DNA from: Streptomyces sp. AC1-42W
GTDB lineage: Bacteria; Actinomycetota; Actinomycetes; Streptomycetales; Streptomycetaceae
Direction of reading: 5' to 3'
Assembly: GCF_003248355.1 (NCBI RefSeq)
Contig: NZ_QKWY01000002.1
Location: 2,728,001-2,792,000 of the forward strand
Length of the DNA stretch: 64,000 bases
In this document: positions 6,653 to 15,998 of the stretch, one piece after another
Layout: every line of letters begins with the position of its first letter
Numbering within the stretch: the first letter of the stretch is position 1
Notes under the pieces: model-generated
Told to the model about the DNA's origin: nothing
Seen by the model: the letters and a program-made list of their open reading frames with translations, nothing else
Databases searched by the model: none
Position numbers and translations under genes: made by a program

Positions 6653-9109
6653 TCAGCGGTGCCCGTGCCCCTTTCCATGCCCGTGCCCGTGCCCATGCCC
6701 GTGGCTCGGGGCGTTCACGTCGATGCGGACGATCTGCGGGTCGTGGTCGCTCGCCTGGTCGGCGAACTCCGCGTTGATGTGCACCACGTCGTAGTCGAAG
6801 CGGCGCACCCCCGGGCTGGTCAGGATGTGGTCGAGGGTCTGCGAGTTGCCCTCGTACACATAGCTGTACCGCTCGTTCACCGGCAGCGTGTTGATCAGCG
6901 GCTTGAGGACCTTGCCGGAGGTCAGGGCGCCGACGGTGGGCGAGAACGCGAAGTCGTTGAGGTCGCCGAGGACCACGACCCGCGCCGACTTGTCCGCCGC
7001 GAGCAGCGACTTGACGAAGGTGTTGACCTCCTTCGCCTGCTGGACGCGCTTGGTCTCCGAGCCGCGCACCGGCTCCTGGTAGCGGCCGTGCAGCGGCTGG
7101 TCGCCGCCCTTGGACGCGAAGTGGTTGCCGACGACGAAGACGGACCTCCCGTGGAAGCGGAACTCGCCGACCAGCGGCTTGCGGCTGTCTTCCCAGGCGT
7201 CGCTCGTGGGCGCGATCCGGCCGGGCGACACCGAGAGCGCGACGCCCTTGCGGGTCCGTACGGCCTCGACGGCGGTCGTCGCGTCGCCGCCCGCGCGGTC
7301 CACGAAGTCCACCCGCTCCGGGTTGAAGAGGAACACGTTGCGGATGTTGCCGCCGGGCTCGCCGCCGTCCCGCCCGTCCTGCGGGGCGACATAGCGCCAG
7401 GCGTAGCGCGGGCCGCCCGCCGCGACGATCGCGTCCGTGAACCGCTTCAGCGTGGCCTCGGAGCCGACCGTGCCGTCGTTCACCGCGCCGTTGTCGTCCT
7501 GGATCTCCTCCAGGGACACGATGTCGGGCGAGGACAGGTTGACCGCGACGCCCGCGGCCAGGGTGTCGAACTTCGCCTGGTCGTCGAGCGCGTCGAGGTT
7601 CTCCACGTTGTACGTGGCGACCGCCAGCTCCTTGCCCTTCTGCCGGCGCGTCACCTCGCGCCGCAGCCCGTTGTCGGTGAGCGTGCCCAGCTCGGTGGCC
7701 TGGACGTTGTACCCGCCGTACGAGTCGTAGTCCAGGACGCCCCCCGTGGTGCCGGACAGCACGTCACCGACGTTCGCGGTGGGCACCGGCGCGGCCGGGT
7801 CCAGCGACATGACCTTGAGCCGGCCCGCGTTCTGGTCGCCGTACGAGGCGTACAGCGTGCCGCCGCGCCGGGTCGGGTTCTGCTCCGGCTCCACGGTCAC
7901 CCAGACCTCGTGGTACTTGGTCGTCGCGCCCGTCACGCGGGTGTCGGCGATCTCGACCCGGCTGCCCTCCAGGGACTCGTACAGGTCGAGCGCGTACGCC
8001 GACGGCTCCAGGGGCAGCGCGTCGATCGAGCCGCCGCCGGCCGAGGGCACATAGGCGGACGGCACCGCTCCGGCGTCCAGCACCACCGGGGCGGGCAGCG
8101 CGTTGCCGGAGGACAGGACGGTGATCCGGGGCTTGGTGATCTCCGTGACGGACTGGGCGGTGGCCGACGGGTAGTACTCGTCCACGACACCGCTGACCAG
8201 CACCGCATCGCCCACAGAGACCGCCGGGGCGGTGGAGCCGGTGTAGACGAAGACGCCCTCGCCGGTGCGCGGGTCGGCGTCCGGGGCGGTGTCCTGGATC
8301 CAGAAGCCGCGCGACCCGGAGGCGCGCACCGCCGTGACGACGCCCGGGACCCCGATGACCTCGCGGCCGTCCAGCGGGGAGACCCGCGTGCTGCCCTGGA
8401 TGTCGTGCACGCGTACGGTGCCGGGCTCGGTGGGGTTGTCCGGGTCGCCGGGACCCTCGCCGCCGCCCGCGCTCTCCCCGGCCGTGTTGACCGGGGTCGG
8501 GGCGGCCGCGGTGAGGTCGGCGGCGTTGTCGTCGGTGTCCGCGAGGGTGGCCGCGCGCGCCACGGACGCGGTGGCCGATGCGCCCTTGGCCGGTCCGCTG
8601 CCCTCCCGGACGACCGCGGTGCCGTAGCCGACCAGGTCCACCACGCGGGCGTCGGCGGCGCAGTCGGCGGCCGTCCTGCAGGTCAGCGCGGTGGTCCCGG
8701 AGACCAGGGCGACGGTGCCGCTGCTCGCCGACATCGCGACCTTGCCGGTGGCGTCCGCGGCGGGCAGGGCGACCGTGCCCCCGGCGCCCTCCGCCTGGGC
8801 GACGAGATACCGGCCGCCGGGCGCCACCGAGCCGGTCAGCGCCGTCACCTGCCACTGCGAGCCCGCCGAGGGGGCGCCGGGCAGGTACTGGACGCTGAGG
8901 CCGGCGAGGTCGTACGCGGCGGAGCCGGCGTTGGCCAGCTCGACGAAGTCACGGGTCAGCGTCGCACCGGAGTTCCCGCCGCCCCCGTACACCTCGGAGA
9001 TCACGGCGGACGAGGACGGGGCCGCGAAGGCGGCGGGCAGCGCGGTCGCCGAGAGCGTCACGGCTACCGCGCCGGCCAGCAGGACGGAACGGGGTGTGGA
9101 TATGCGCAC
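6653..9109 (-). CDS. secreted ExeM/NucH-type endonuclease with lamin-tail domain
   Basis: An 818-residue exported nuclease. I chose the GTG preceded by GAGGGG (6-nt spacing), which opens a good signal peptide (RISTPRSVLLAGAVAVTL...AAFAAP). A lamin-tail domain comes first (VISEVYGGGGNSGATLTRDFVELAN, about residues 33-160), then an OB-like beta region, then an endonuclease/exonuclease/phosphatase domain (about 480-800) with catalytic motifs SLEEIQDDNG, NHFASKGGD, GDLNDFAF and SDHDPQIV. It should degrade extracellular DNA. The protein ends with a His-Gly alternating tail (SHGHGHGHGHGKGHGHR) that may bind metal or be low-complexity. It is monocistronic. Confidence 0.92.
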   Translation of the reverse strand: MRISTPRSVLLAGAVAVTLSATALPAAFAAPSSSAVISEVYGGGGNSGATLTRDFVELANAGSAAYDLAGLSVQYLPGAPSAGSQWQVTALTGSVAPGGRYLVAQAEGAGGTVALPAADATGKVAMSASSGTVALVSGTTALTCRTAADCAADARVVDLVGYGTAVVREGSGPAKGASATASVARAATLADTDDNAADLTAAAPTPVNTAGESAGGGEGPGDPDNPTEPGTVRVHDIQGSTRVSPLDGREVIGVPGVVTAVRASGSRGFWIQDTAPDADPRTGEGVFVYTGSTAPAVSVGDAVLVSGVVDEYYPSATAQSVTEITKPRITVLSSGNALPAPVVLDAGAVPSAYVPSAGGGSIDALPLEPSAYALDLYESLEGSRVEIADTRVTGATTKYHEVWVTVEPEQNPTRRGGTLYASYGDQNAGRLKVMSLDPAAPVPTANVGDVLSGTTGGVLDYDSYGGYNVQATELGTLTDNGLRREVTRRQKGKELAVATYNVENLDALDDQAKFDTLAAGVAVNLSSPDIVSLEEIQDDNGAVNDGTVGSEATLKRFTDAIVAAGGPRYAWRYVAPQDGRDGGEPGGNIRNVFLFNPERVDFVDRAGGDATTAVEAVRTRKGVALSVSPGRIAPTSDAWEDSRKPLVGEFRFHGRSVFVVGNHFASKGGDQPLHGRYQEPVRGSETKRVQQAKEVNTFVKSLLAADKSARVVVLGDLNDFAFSPTVGALTSGKVLKPLINTLPVNERYSYVYEGNSQTLDHILTSPGVRRFDYDVVHINAEFADQASDHDPQIVRIDVNAPSHGHGHGHGHGKGHGHR

Positions 9110-9142
9110 GGAAATGCCCCTCAGATTCTGGTGAAGGAGCAC

Positions 9143-9172
9143 AAGCTATGCGCGTAGAACAGGCGATGACAA
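9143..9172 (-). promoter_or_regulatory. putative nuclease gene promoter
   Basis: Minus-strand TTGTCA and TAGCTT separated by 18 nt, ending about 34 nt upstream of the chosen GTG start. Similar in quality to the amidase promoter. Confidence 0.45.
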
Positions 9173-9386
9173 GGCATCAGAGGTGAATTCCGGAAAACGT
9201 TCGGTCCCCGGCCGGCGAAGGCCGCGGGAACGGCGCGCCCCGGCCCGGCCGCGCGCCACCGTTCACGCCCCCGAGCCGCCCCCTCACACGGCGGGCCCCC
9301 GATCTCACATGGTGGGCACCCGGTCCAGGAAGCCGCTCACCGAGGCGATCCGGCCGTCCAGGCCGGGGGAGCGGACTGCGGGGTGG

Positions 9387-9848
9387 CTAGTTGCCGTCCG
9401 GGTCGTTCGCGACGATGTGCACCGCCGCCTCCTCGGCGGAGGCCGCCGCGCCGTCGATGCCGACGTCCTCGCCGGCGGTGCTGTCCGGCTCGTCGATGTC
9501 CAGATCGCGGGTGAGCCGCCCGGCGCGGACCGTGCCGACCTCGCCGTCCCACGGCTCGCCGTCCCCGTCCACGACATCGCCCACCCCGTCCCCGGGCGGG
9601 GCGCCGTCCTCGGGCAGCTCGCGGGCGAGCCGGCTCTCCAGGCTCTCGCCCCGGTGCTGCTCGGCGGCGGTGGTGCCCACGTCGTCCACGGCGTAGGGGC
9701 GTTCCGGCGGCGAGTACCCCCGGTCCAGGACGTCGTCCACGTCCGGGTCGTCGAGGGTGTCCTCCGTATCGGGCTGCTCGATCGGGTCGGCCGCCTGCGA
9801 CTGCTGCTGGGGCTGGTAGACCTCGTCGCCCCGATCGGCATCATCCAT
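9387..9848 (-). CDS. acidic DUF5709-type hypothetical protein
   Basis: A 153-residue, strongly acidic protein without signal or membrane segments. It has the layout of the Streptomyces DUF5709 family: an Asp/Glu-rich N-terminus (EDTLDDPDVDDVLDRGYSPPERP), a central GESLESRLARELPED segment and a C-terminal DEPDSTAGEDVGIDGAAASAEEAAVHIV. The function of the family is unknown. The ATG at MDDADRGDE is chosen because the longer frame upstream is basic and not protein-like. It is divergent from the next small gene. Confidence 0.8.
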   Translation of the reverse strand: MDDADRGDEVYQPQQQSQAADPIEQPDTEDTLDDPDVDDVLDRGYSPPERPYAVDDVGTTAAEQHRGESLESRLARELPEDGAPPGDGVGDVVDGDGEPWDGEVGTVRAGRLTRDLDIDEPDSTAGEDVGIDGAAASAEEAAVHIVANDPDGN

Positions 9849-10011
9849 GGCGCTGTCCCTTCCCGCGGCGGGGCTCCTTCTCAGGATAGGCAGCCCGGCC
9901 CGCGCGGGCGCGTCCTGCGTCCGGGCGGGGTGTGCGCGACCATGGACGGTGCAGGGCCGGACGCGCCCCGAAGGGCCGGTCCGGAAACGGTCGTCTGGAG
10001 AGCCCGTCATC

Positions 10012-10239
10012 ATGGATTATCCGGAGAGCTACCAGCTCGTGTTCCAGTCCTCGGCCGTGGAGGACGACACCGTCACCGTCCACCGCACGGCACAGAGCGG
10101 AGCGGGCGGTCACCCCGTCTACGAGGACGAGACCGGCATCGTCCGCGCCGAGATCAGCGACCACGCGGAGGTGCGCATGCTGGCCAGTGGCGGCCACCAG
10201 CGCCTCGGAACGCCGCTGGTGGTGCGCGACGCCGCCTGA
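10012..10239 (+). CDS. small conserved protein (probably DUF6296)
   Basis: A 75-residue soluble protein beginning MDYPESYQLVFQSS and containing GGHPVYEDETGIVRAEISD and GGHQRLGTPLVV, a pattern I recall for a small Streptomyces family (DUF6296). A GGAG site lies 11 nt upstream of the ATG. It has no known function and no obvious catalytic residues. It sits between the DUF5709 gene and the TerD gene with its own transcription unit likely. Confidence 0.7.
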   Translation: MDYPESYQLVFQSSAVEDDTVTVHRTAQSGAGGHPVYEDETGIVRAEISDHAEVRMLASGGHQRLGTPLVVRDAA

Positions 10240-10464
10240 GCGTGATGCCGCTTCAGTGCGGCGCTGCCTCAGCGCGGCGCCGCCGGGATTCCGTATGTGA
10301 AGCACCCCTTACCACGCGTACACGTATGTGTACATCCTGCCAAGGCAGGACAATCCGTCCCCACGCGTCCAACACTTGGTCGAAATTTTGCCCCTGGTGA
10401 GGGGTCGGGGGAGGTCACCAGGCAGACTCACCCTGTAGGAATCTCGCCACGAAGAGGATCACGC

Positions 10465-11049
10465 ATGATCACGTTGAAGAAGGAAGACGGCCCGGCGGAC
10501 CTGGACGGGGTGACTCACCTTTCCATCGGCGTCTCCTGGGACCCCACCGTCGGCAGCAGTGGCGGGCTGATGGGGAAGCTGAAGCAGAAGAAGGGCACCG
10601 ACCTCGACCTGATCGCCATCGCGATGCAGGGCGCGGACCCGGTGCGCCTCGCCGGACTGGACTCCCTGGACCCCCTGGGCAACGGCTCGCTGCTGCACAG
10701 CGGTGACAACCAGACCGGGAAGGGGGAGGGCGACGACGAGACGGTGACCGTCGACTTCGCCAAGGTGCCGGGCAACGTGACGTCGATCGTCTTCGTCGCC
10801 GCCGCGTACAAGAAGGGCAGCTCCTTCCAGAACGCGCGCAACGTCAGCATCAAGGTCTACGACGCCACGGGCGGCAGCAGCCAGCAGGTCGCCGACATCT
10901 GGCCGAGCCTGCTCACCAACGACAACGGCTGCGCCGTGGCCAAGGCCATGCGCGTCGGCGCGGGCTGGAAGCTTCAGGTGATCAACGAGACCGGCAAGAT
11001 CAAGCAGGGCGACGAGCACGCCCTGATGCGTTTCGCGATCAGCAAGTGA
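10465..11049 (+). CDS. terD: TerD-family calcium-binding stress protein
   Basis: A 194-residue TerD-domain protein. It shows the family's opening MITLKKEDG...LSIGVSWD, the acidic calcium-binding loop GDNQTGKGEGDDETVTVDF, and the C-terminal WKLQVINETGKIKQGDEHALMRFAI. TerD proteins bind calcium and are linked to tellurite/oxidative stress and, in Streptomyces, to differentiation. The ATG is preceded by GAGGATC. It is a stand-alone homologue; no ter operon partners (TerB, TerC, TelA) are nearby. Confidence 0.93.
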   Translation: MITLKKEDGPADLDGVTHLSIGVSWDPTVGSSGGLMGKLKQKKGTDLDLIAIAMQGADPVRLAGLDSLDPLGNGSLLHSGDNQTGKGEGDDETVTVDFAKVPGNVTSIVFVAAAYKKGSSFQNARNVSIKVYDATGGSSQQVADIWPSLLTNDNGCAVAKAMRVGAGWKLQVINETGKIKQGDEHALMRFAISK

Positions 11050-11124
11050 CGCCGATCAGCGAGTGACGCCGATCGGCACGTAGCGCCGATCCGCAAGCAA
11101 CGCACGGCGGTACGGCGTACGCCC

Positions 11125-11172
11125 CCCGGCCCGCCCGCGCCCGGTCACTCGACCCGGCGCGGGCGGGCCGGG
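11125..11172. terminator. strong convergent terminator
   Basis: About 17-bp GC-rich inverted repeat (core 11127-11141 with 11156-11170, all paired) downstream of terD; its right arm overlaps the last codons of the convergent transporter gene. Confidence 0.6.
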
Positions 11173-12026
11173 CCCGTCGTGCCCCCGGTGGCCAGCGGCG
11201 AACGCGCCAGCTCCACGCACCCCGCCGCGATCAGCGCGAGCGCCAGCAGCTCGGGCAGCACCCACCAGCCGGTGCGTACGTCCTCGCCGAACAGGGTCAC
11301 CCCGTACAGGACGCTGATCAGCGCGTCGCCCAGCGTCAGACACGGCTGCACCGCGACCAGCGTGCCCGCCTGGAGCGCGTTCTGGAGCAGGAACAGCGCC
11401 CCGACGCCCGCCGCCGCCATCGCGTACAGCTGCCAGGCGCCGAACAGCGCCGCCGCGCCGCCCCCGTCGTCCAGCCGGGCCATGGCGTCCTTCATCAGCG
11501 CGGCGGTCAGGGCGTAGCCGCAGGCGGCGGCCGTGGCCAGCAGCGCGGCCCGCACATCGCCCCGCGCGGCCAGCGCGCCCGCGATCAGCACCGCCTCGAA
11601 CACGCCCGTCAGGATCAGCGCCGGCACCCACGCGGCCCCCCGCACCGACTCGCTGCCGCCGCCCGGCGCGGCCGTCGCCATCCCCAGCGCCAGCCCCACC
11701 GTCACGGCGGCCACCCCCACCCACACCGAACGCGGCAGCCGGCGCCGCATCAGGAAGGCGGCCAGCAGCAGCGTCGCCGGCAGCTCGATGACGAAAATCG
11801 GCTGCACCAGCGAGATCGGGCCGGTCGCCAGCGCCACGGCCTGGCACACGGCGGCGACGATCACCAGCCCGATCCCCGCCAGCCACACCTTCCGGCGCAG
11901 CAGATGGCCGATCAGCGACACCCGCAGCGCCCCGGTCTGCGGCACGTCGAGGGCGGCGCGGCGCTGGAGCACGGACGCGGAACCGTTGCTGACGGCGGTC
12001 AGCACGGCGAACAGGACGGCGATCAC
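11145..12026 (-). CDS. DMT-family (EamA-like) membrane transporter
   Basis: A 293-residue integral membrane protein with about nine to ten hydrophobic helices in two repeats, for example VWLAGIGLVIVAAVCQAVAL and LYAMAAAGVGALFLLQNALQ. It has the drug/metabolite transporter layout (VLQRRAALDVP after helix 1, GPISLVQPIFV, LTLGDALISVLYG). It starts at GTG. The substrate is unknown; the family exports amino acids, nucleosides or drugs. The C-terminal coding sequence is embedded in the terminator hairpin shared with terD. Confidence 0.85.
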   Translation of the reverse strand: MIAVLFAVLTAVSNGSASVLQRRAALDVPQTGALRVSLIGHLLRRKVWLAGIGLVIVAAVCQAVALATGPISLVQPIFVIELPATLLLAAFLMRRRLPRSVWVGVAAVTVGLALGMATAAPGGGSESVRGAAWVPALILTGVFEAVLIAGALAARGDVRAALLATAAACGYALTAALMKDAMARLDDGGGAAALFGAWQLYAMAAAGVGALFLLQNALQAGTLVAVQPCLTLGDALISVLYGVTLFGEDVRTGWWVLPELLALALIAAGCVELARSPLATGGTTGPARPRRVE

Positions 12027-12169
12027 CGCACCATGATGCGGGCGGGCGCACCACGATCCCGGCTTCCCTGCGGCGACGGCATGGCGACGGTCCCGGCCTC
12101 CTGTTCCCGAACGGCGCGGACTCCTTCAATAGGACCGAACCCGACCTGATGGCGGCGTAGCGTGCCGTC

Positions 12170-13318
12170 ATGGCCGTGAACAGCAAGACCACCACCGCCG
12201 GTGCCGCGCCCGTCCCCGTGCTCACGCCGAGGGCGCTCGGCCGGGCGACCCTGGAACGCCAGCTGCTGCTGAACCGTGCCGCGATGAGCGCACGGGACGC
12301 CGTCACCCACCTCGTCGGCCTCCAGGCGCAGAACACCAAGCCGCCGTACTACCAGCTGCTGGCCCGGCTCCAGGACTTCCGGCCCGCCGAACTCTCCGCG
12401 CCGATGGAGTCCCGCGAGGTCGTCCGCATCGCCTCCCTGCGCTCCACGGTCCACACCCACACCGCCGACGACGCCCTCACCCTGCGCCCCCTGGTCCAGC
12501 CGGCCGTCGAACGCGAGCTGACCCTGTTCCGGAAGAAGCTGCCCGGCGTGGACGTGGACCGCCTGCGCGAGCTGACCCGCGCGTACGTGGAGGAGGCGCC
12601 CCGTACCCCGAAGGAGATCCGGGCCCTGCTGCTCGCCGAGTGGCCCGACGCCGACCCGCAGGCCCTGACCATCGCCGCCCGCTGCGTGCTGCCCCTGGTC
12701 CAGGTCACCCCGCGCGGCCTCTGGGGCCGCAGCGGCGGCGTCGCCCTCACCACCGCCGACCACTGGCTCGGCCGCGCCGCGCAGGCCGCGCCCGACATCG
12801 ACGCCACCGCGCTGCGCTACCTCGGCGCGTTCGGCCCCGCCTCGGTCAGGGACATGCAGAGCTGGGCCGGGCTGACCCGGCTCAAGGAGGTCTTCGAGCG
12901 CCTGCGGCCCCGGCTCACCACCTTCCGCGACGAGCACGGCGTCGAACTCTTCGACCTGCCCGACGCCCCGCGCCCCGCCGAGGACACCCCCGCCCCGCCC
13001 CGCTTCCTGCCCGAGTTCGACAACGTCCTGCTCGGCCACGCCGACCGCACCCGGATCATCCCGGCCCCGCTCAAGGGGCTCAACGGGGTGGGCAACCAGA
13101 ACTACGGCAGCGTGCTGGTGGACGGGTTCTTCGCTGCCGTCTGGCGCCTGGACACCCCGCGCGACGCCCTCGCCGCCCTCACCGTCCAGGAGCTGCGCCC
13201 GCTCACCGCAGCCGAGCGCGACGCCCTCACCCGGGAGGCGGCCGGCCTGGTCACGACGATGACCGGCGCCGCCGCGCACGACGTCCGGTTCGCCCGGTTC
13301 ATCGACCTCGGCCGCTGA
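12170..13318 (+). CDS. AlkZ-like winged-helix DNA glycosylase (HTH_42 family)
   Basis: A 382-residue protein of the winged-helix HTH_42 family. Residues 51-55 read LQAQN, giving the Gln-x-Gln (Q52, Q54) catalytic signature reported for AlkZ-like glycosylases, as opposed to the Gln-x-Asp of YcaQ. Further family segments are SLRSTVHTHTADDA, RGLWGRSGGVALTTADHWL and FLPEFDNVLLGHADRTRI. Such enzymes excise bulky alkylated bases or unhook interstrand crosslinks; AlkZ itself gives azinomycin resistance. The gene is alone and not beside a genotoxin cluster, so it is more likely a housekeeping AZL paralogue. No clear ribosome-binding site is seen before the ATG. Confidence 0.85.
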   Translation: MAVNSKTTTAGAAPVPVLTPRALGRATLERQLLLNRAAMSARDAVTHLVGLQAQNTKPPYYQLLARLQDFRPAELSAPMESREVVRIASLRSTVHTHTADDALTLRPLVQPAVERELTLFRKKLPGVDVDRLRELTRAYVEEAPRTPKEIRALLLAEWPDADPQALTIAARCVLPLVQVTPRGLWGRSGGVALTTADHWLGRAAQAAPDIDATALRYLGAFGPASVRDMQSWAGLTRLKEVFERLRPRLTTFRDEHGVELFDLPDAPRPAEDTPAPPRFLPEFDNVLLGHADRTRIIPAPLKGLNGVGNQNYGSVLVDGFFAAVWRLDTPRDALAALTVQELRPLTAAERDALTREAAGLVTTMTGAAAHDVRFARFIDLGR

Positions 13319-13339
13319 GCGGACGGGGGCGCGCGCCGT

Positions 13340-14185
13340 CTACGGCAGCAGCCCCGCGCGCCGGGCCGCGACCACCGCCTCCAGCCGGGTGTGCGCCCCC
13401 AGCCGGCGCATCGCGGAACGCAGATAGCCCTTCACCGTCTCCGGGCGCAGCCCCAGCCGCTCCGCCGCCACCGCGTTGGTCGCGCCCGCCGCGACACACG
13501 CCAGCACATCGATCTCGCGCGGCGCCAGCCGGACCTCGCGCGCCCCCGGCGCCGGAGTGCCCGTCGCCGAGGCCAGCCGCCCGCACACCGCGAGCAGCTC
13601 GTCGCGCAGCGCCGGGTCCAGCACCTTCGGCATCAGCGCCCGCAGCTCCCGGTGCGCCTCCCGGACGTCCTCCCAGGCACCCGGCGCCACCGTGTCCCCG
13701 GCGGCCGGCTCCCGACGGCTCGCCGCCAGCAGCTGCCGCACCTCGTCCCGTACCGCGAGCGTCTGCTCCACGTCGCGGGCGGCGGCCACCGCCGCGTCGA
13801 ACGTCCGGTCGCCGAGCGTCAGCGGCTCGCGCAGCGCCCCGTACAGCACCCCGCGCACCTCCCGCCGCACCACCACGGGCACCGCCACCACCGAGCGCAG
13901 CCCCTCCGCCGCGACGGCCGTGTCGTACTCGTGGCTGATGTGGCGCGAGGAGCGGTAGTCGGTGACCGCGCACGGCCGGGACAGGGCCATGGACTTGCCG
14001 CCCAGACCGCTGCCGGAGGAGATCATCAGCCCGCGCAGCGCCCCGGTACGCGCCCCGTTCACCTCGGCGATCCTGGCGTGGCGGCTGCCGGAGAGCAGCC
14101 CGCCGAACGCCACCGGCAGCCCGCTCGTCCGGCGCAGCCGCAGCAGCGCCGCCTGCATCTCGACCGCCTCGAAGGATTCCGGCAC
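13340..14185 (-). CDS. GAF-LuxR transcriptional regulator
   Basis: A 281-residue regulator. The GTG start follows GGGAGG at 8 nt. Residues about 10-150 resemble a GAF sensor (VTDYRSSRHISHEYDTAVAAEGLRSVVAVPV). A C-terminal LuxR-type HTH lies at about 220-275 (LAPREIDVLACVAAGATNAVAAERLGL and ETVKGYLRSAMRRLGAHTRLEA). This arrangement is typical of Streptomyces regulators of acyl-CoA metabolism. It is divergent from the two acyl-CoA ligase genes across a 136-bp gap and probably controls them; the inducing ligand is unknown. Confidence 0.88.
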   Translation of the reverse strand: MPESFEAVEMQAALLRLRRTSGLPVAFGGLLSGSRHARIAEVNGARTGALRGLMISSGSGLGGKSMALSRPCAVTDYRSSRHISHEYDTAVAAEGLRSVVAVPVVVRREVRGVLYGALREPLTLGDRTFDAAVAAARDVEQTLAVRDEVRQLLAASRREPAAGDTVAPGAWEDVREAHRELRALMPKVLDPALRDELLAVCGRLASATGTPAPGAREVRLAPREIDVLACVAAGATNAVAAERLGLRPETVKGYLRSAMRRLGAHTRLEAVVAARRAGLLP

Positions 14186-14321
14186 CCTGACGCCTCCCTG
14201 CCCGCCCCCCGATGGAATGGCCGCCCCGCGACACCCCCGTCCGGGGGTGGTGAGACCTGGGTCACTGTTTACATCATGTGAGAAGCCAATGGACCGGCCG
14301 GGTCGGTAAAGAGGAGGGCAC

Positions 14322-15998
14322 ATGCCGGAAACGAGTGCGACGGAGACGTTCCGGGCGGCCCGGGACTTCCTGCTCCGGCACCGCGACGACTACGACGCCG
14401 CCTGCGCGGGCTTCCAGTGGCCCCGCAGCCCCCACTTCAACTGGGCGCTCGACTGGTTCGACGTCATCGCCCGCGACAACGACCGCACCGCCCTGCACAT
14501 CGTGGAGGAGGACGGCCGGCGCACCGAGGTGTCGTTCGCCGAGATGTCCGCCCGCTCCGACCGGGCCGCGAACTGGCTGCACGGCCGGGGGGTGCGCGCG
14601 GGCGACCGCATCCTCGTCATGCTCGGCAACCAGGTCGAGCTGTGGGAGACCGCGCTCGCCGCCATGAAACTGCGCGCCGTCGTCATCCCGGCGACCCCGC
14701 TGCTGGGCCCCGCCGACCTGCGCGACCGCGTCGAGCGCGGCCGGGTCCGGCACGTCCTGGTGCGGGACACCGACACCGGCAAGTTCGACGAGGTGCCCGG
14801 CGGCTACACCCGCGTCTGCGTCGGCGCCCCGACCGCGGGCTGGCTCGACTACGCGGCGGCCGCCGACGCCCCCCGCGCCTTCACGCCGGACCGCGAGACC
14901 GACGCGGACGAGCCGCTGATGCTCTACTTCACCTCCGGTACCACCGCCAGCCCCAAGCTGGTCGAGCACACCCATGTCTCCTACCCGGTGGGCCATCTGG
15001 CGACGATGTACTGGATCGGGCTCAAGCCCGGCGACGTCCACCTCAACATCTCCTCGCCCGGCTGGGCCAAGCACGCCTGGTCCAACCTCTTCGCCCCGTG
15101 GAACGCCGAGGCGACGGTCTTCATCTTCAACTACACCCGCTTCGACGCCGGCCGCCTCATGGCCGAGATGGACCGCTCCGGCATCACCAGCTTCTGCGCC
15201 CCGCCCACCGTGTGGCGCATGCTCATCCAGGCCGACCTCACCCAGCTCAAGACCCCGCCGCGCGAGGTCGTCGCGGCCGGCGAACCCCTCAACCCCGAGG
15301 TCATCGAGGCGGTCCGGCGCGCCTGGGGCGTCACCATCCGCGACGGCTTCGGCCAGACCGAGACCGCCGTCCAGGTCGCCAACACCCCCGGCCAGGTCCT
15401 CAAGCCCGGCTCCATGGGACGGCCCAGCCCCGGCTACCGGGTGGTGCTGCTCGACCCGGTGAGCGGGGAGCCCGGCGCCGCCGAGGGCGAGATCTCGCTC
15501 GACCTGTCCGCGCGGCCGGTGGGCCTGATGACCGGCTACCACGGCGACCCCGAACGCACCGCCGAGGCGATGGCCGGCGGCTACTACCGCACCGGCGACA
15601 TCGGCGCCCGCGACGAGGACGGCTACATCACCTACGTCGGACGCGCCGACGACGTCTTCAAGTCCTCCGACTACAAGATCTCCCCGTTCGAGCTGGAGAG
15701 CGCCCTGCTGGAGCACGAGGCCGTCGTCGAGGCGGCGGTCGTCCCGTCCCCCGACCCGGTGCGCCTCTCCGTGCCGAAGGCGTACGTGGTGCTCGCCGAG
15801 GGCTGGGAGCCGGGACCGGACACCGCGAAGGTGCTCTTCGCCCACTCCCGCTCCGTGCTCGCCCCGTACAAGCGGGTGCGGCGGCTGGAGTTCGCCGAAC
15901 TGCCCAAGACCGTCTCCGGCAAGATCCGCCGCATCGAACTGCGCGAGCGCACCGCCCAGGGCGGCGGCACCGAGTACGCCGAGGGGGACCTGGCATGA
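14322..15998 (+). CDS. acyl-CoA synthetase (AMP-binding, medium-chain type)
   Basis: A 558-residue adenylate-forming enzyme. The phosphate-binding loop is LYFTSGTTASPKLVEHTH at 201-218, the GFGQTET motif follows in the middle, YRTGDIGARDEDGYITYVGR marks the hinge, and SGKIRRIELR carries the catalytic C-terminal lysine. The N-terminal FNWALDWFDVIA pattern and the SPGWAKHAWSNLFAPW segment match medium-chain acyl-CoA synthetases. It activates a carboxylic acid to acyl-AMP and then acyl-CoA. It overlaps the next ligase gene by ATGA, so the two are co-translated. Confidence 0.92.
   Translation: MPETSATETFRAARDFLLRHRDDYDAACAGFQWPRSPHFNWALDWFDVIARDNDRTALHIVEEDGRRTEVSFAEMSARSDRAANWLHGRGVRAGDRILVMLGNQVELWETALAAMKLRAVVIPATPLLGPADLRDRVERGRVRHVLVRDTDTGKFDEVPGGYTRVCVGAPTAGWLDYAAAADAPRAFTPDRETDADEPLMLYFTSGTTASPKLVEHTHVSYPVGHLATMYWIGLKPGDVHLNISSPGWAKHAWSNLFAPWNAEATVFIFNYTRFDAGRLMAEMDRSGITSFCAPPTVWRMLIQADLTQLKTPPREVVAAGEPLNPEVIEAVRRAWGVTIRDGFGQTETAVQVANTPGQVLKPGSMGRPSPGYRVVLLDPVSGEPGAAEGEISLDLSARPVGLMTGYHGDPERTAEAMAGGYYRTGDIGARDEDGYITYVGRADDVFKSSDYKISPFELESALLEHEAVVEAAVVPSPDPVRLSVPKAYVVLAEGWEPGPDTAKVLFAHSRSVLAPYKRVRRLEFAELPKTVSGKIRRIELRERTAQGGGTEYAEGDLA

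Noticed and set aside
6659..9157. Plus-strand 832-codon frame opposite the secreted nuclease
   Set aside because: Antisense shadow rich in Arg/Val/Gly without motifs; the minus strand encodes signal peptide, lamin-tail and nuclease motifs.
14417..15994. Long alternative frame across the first acyl-CoA ligase joined to the second
   Set aside because: The upstream part is an Arg/Pro-rich shadow of the ligase; the second ligase starts at the ATGA overlap at 15995.
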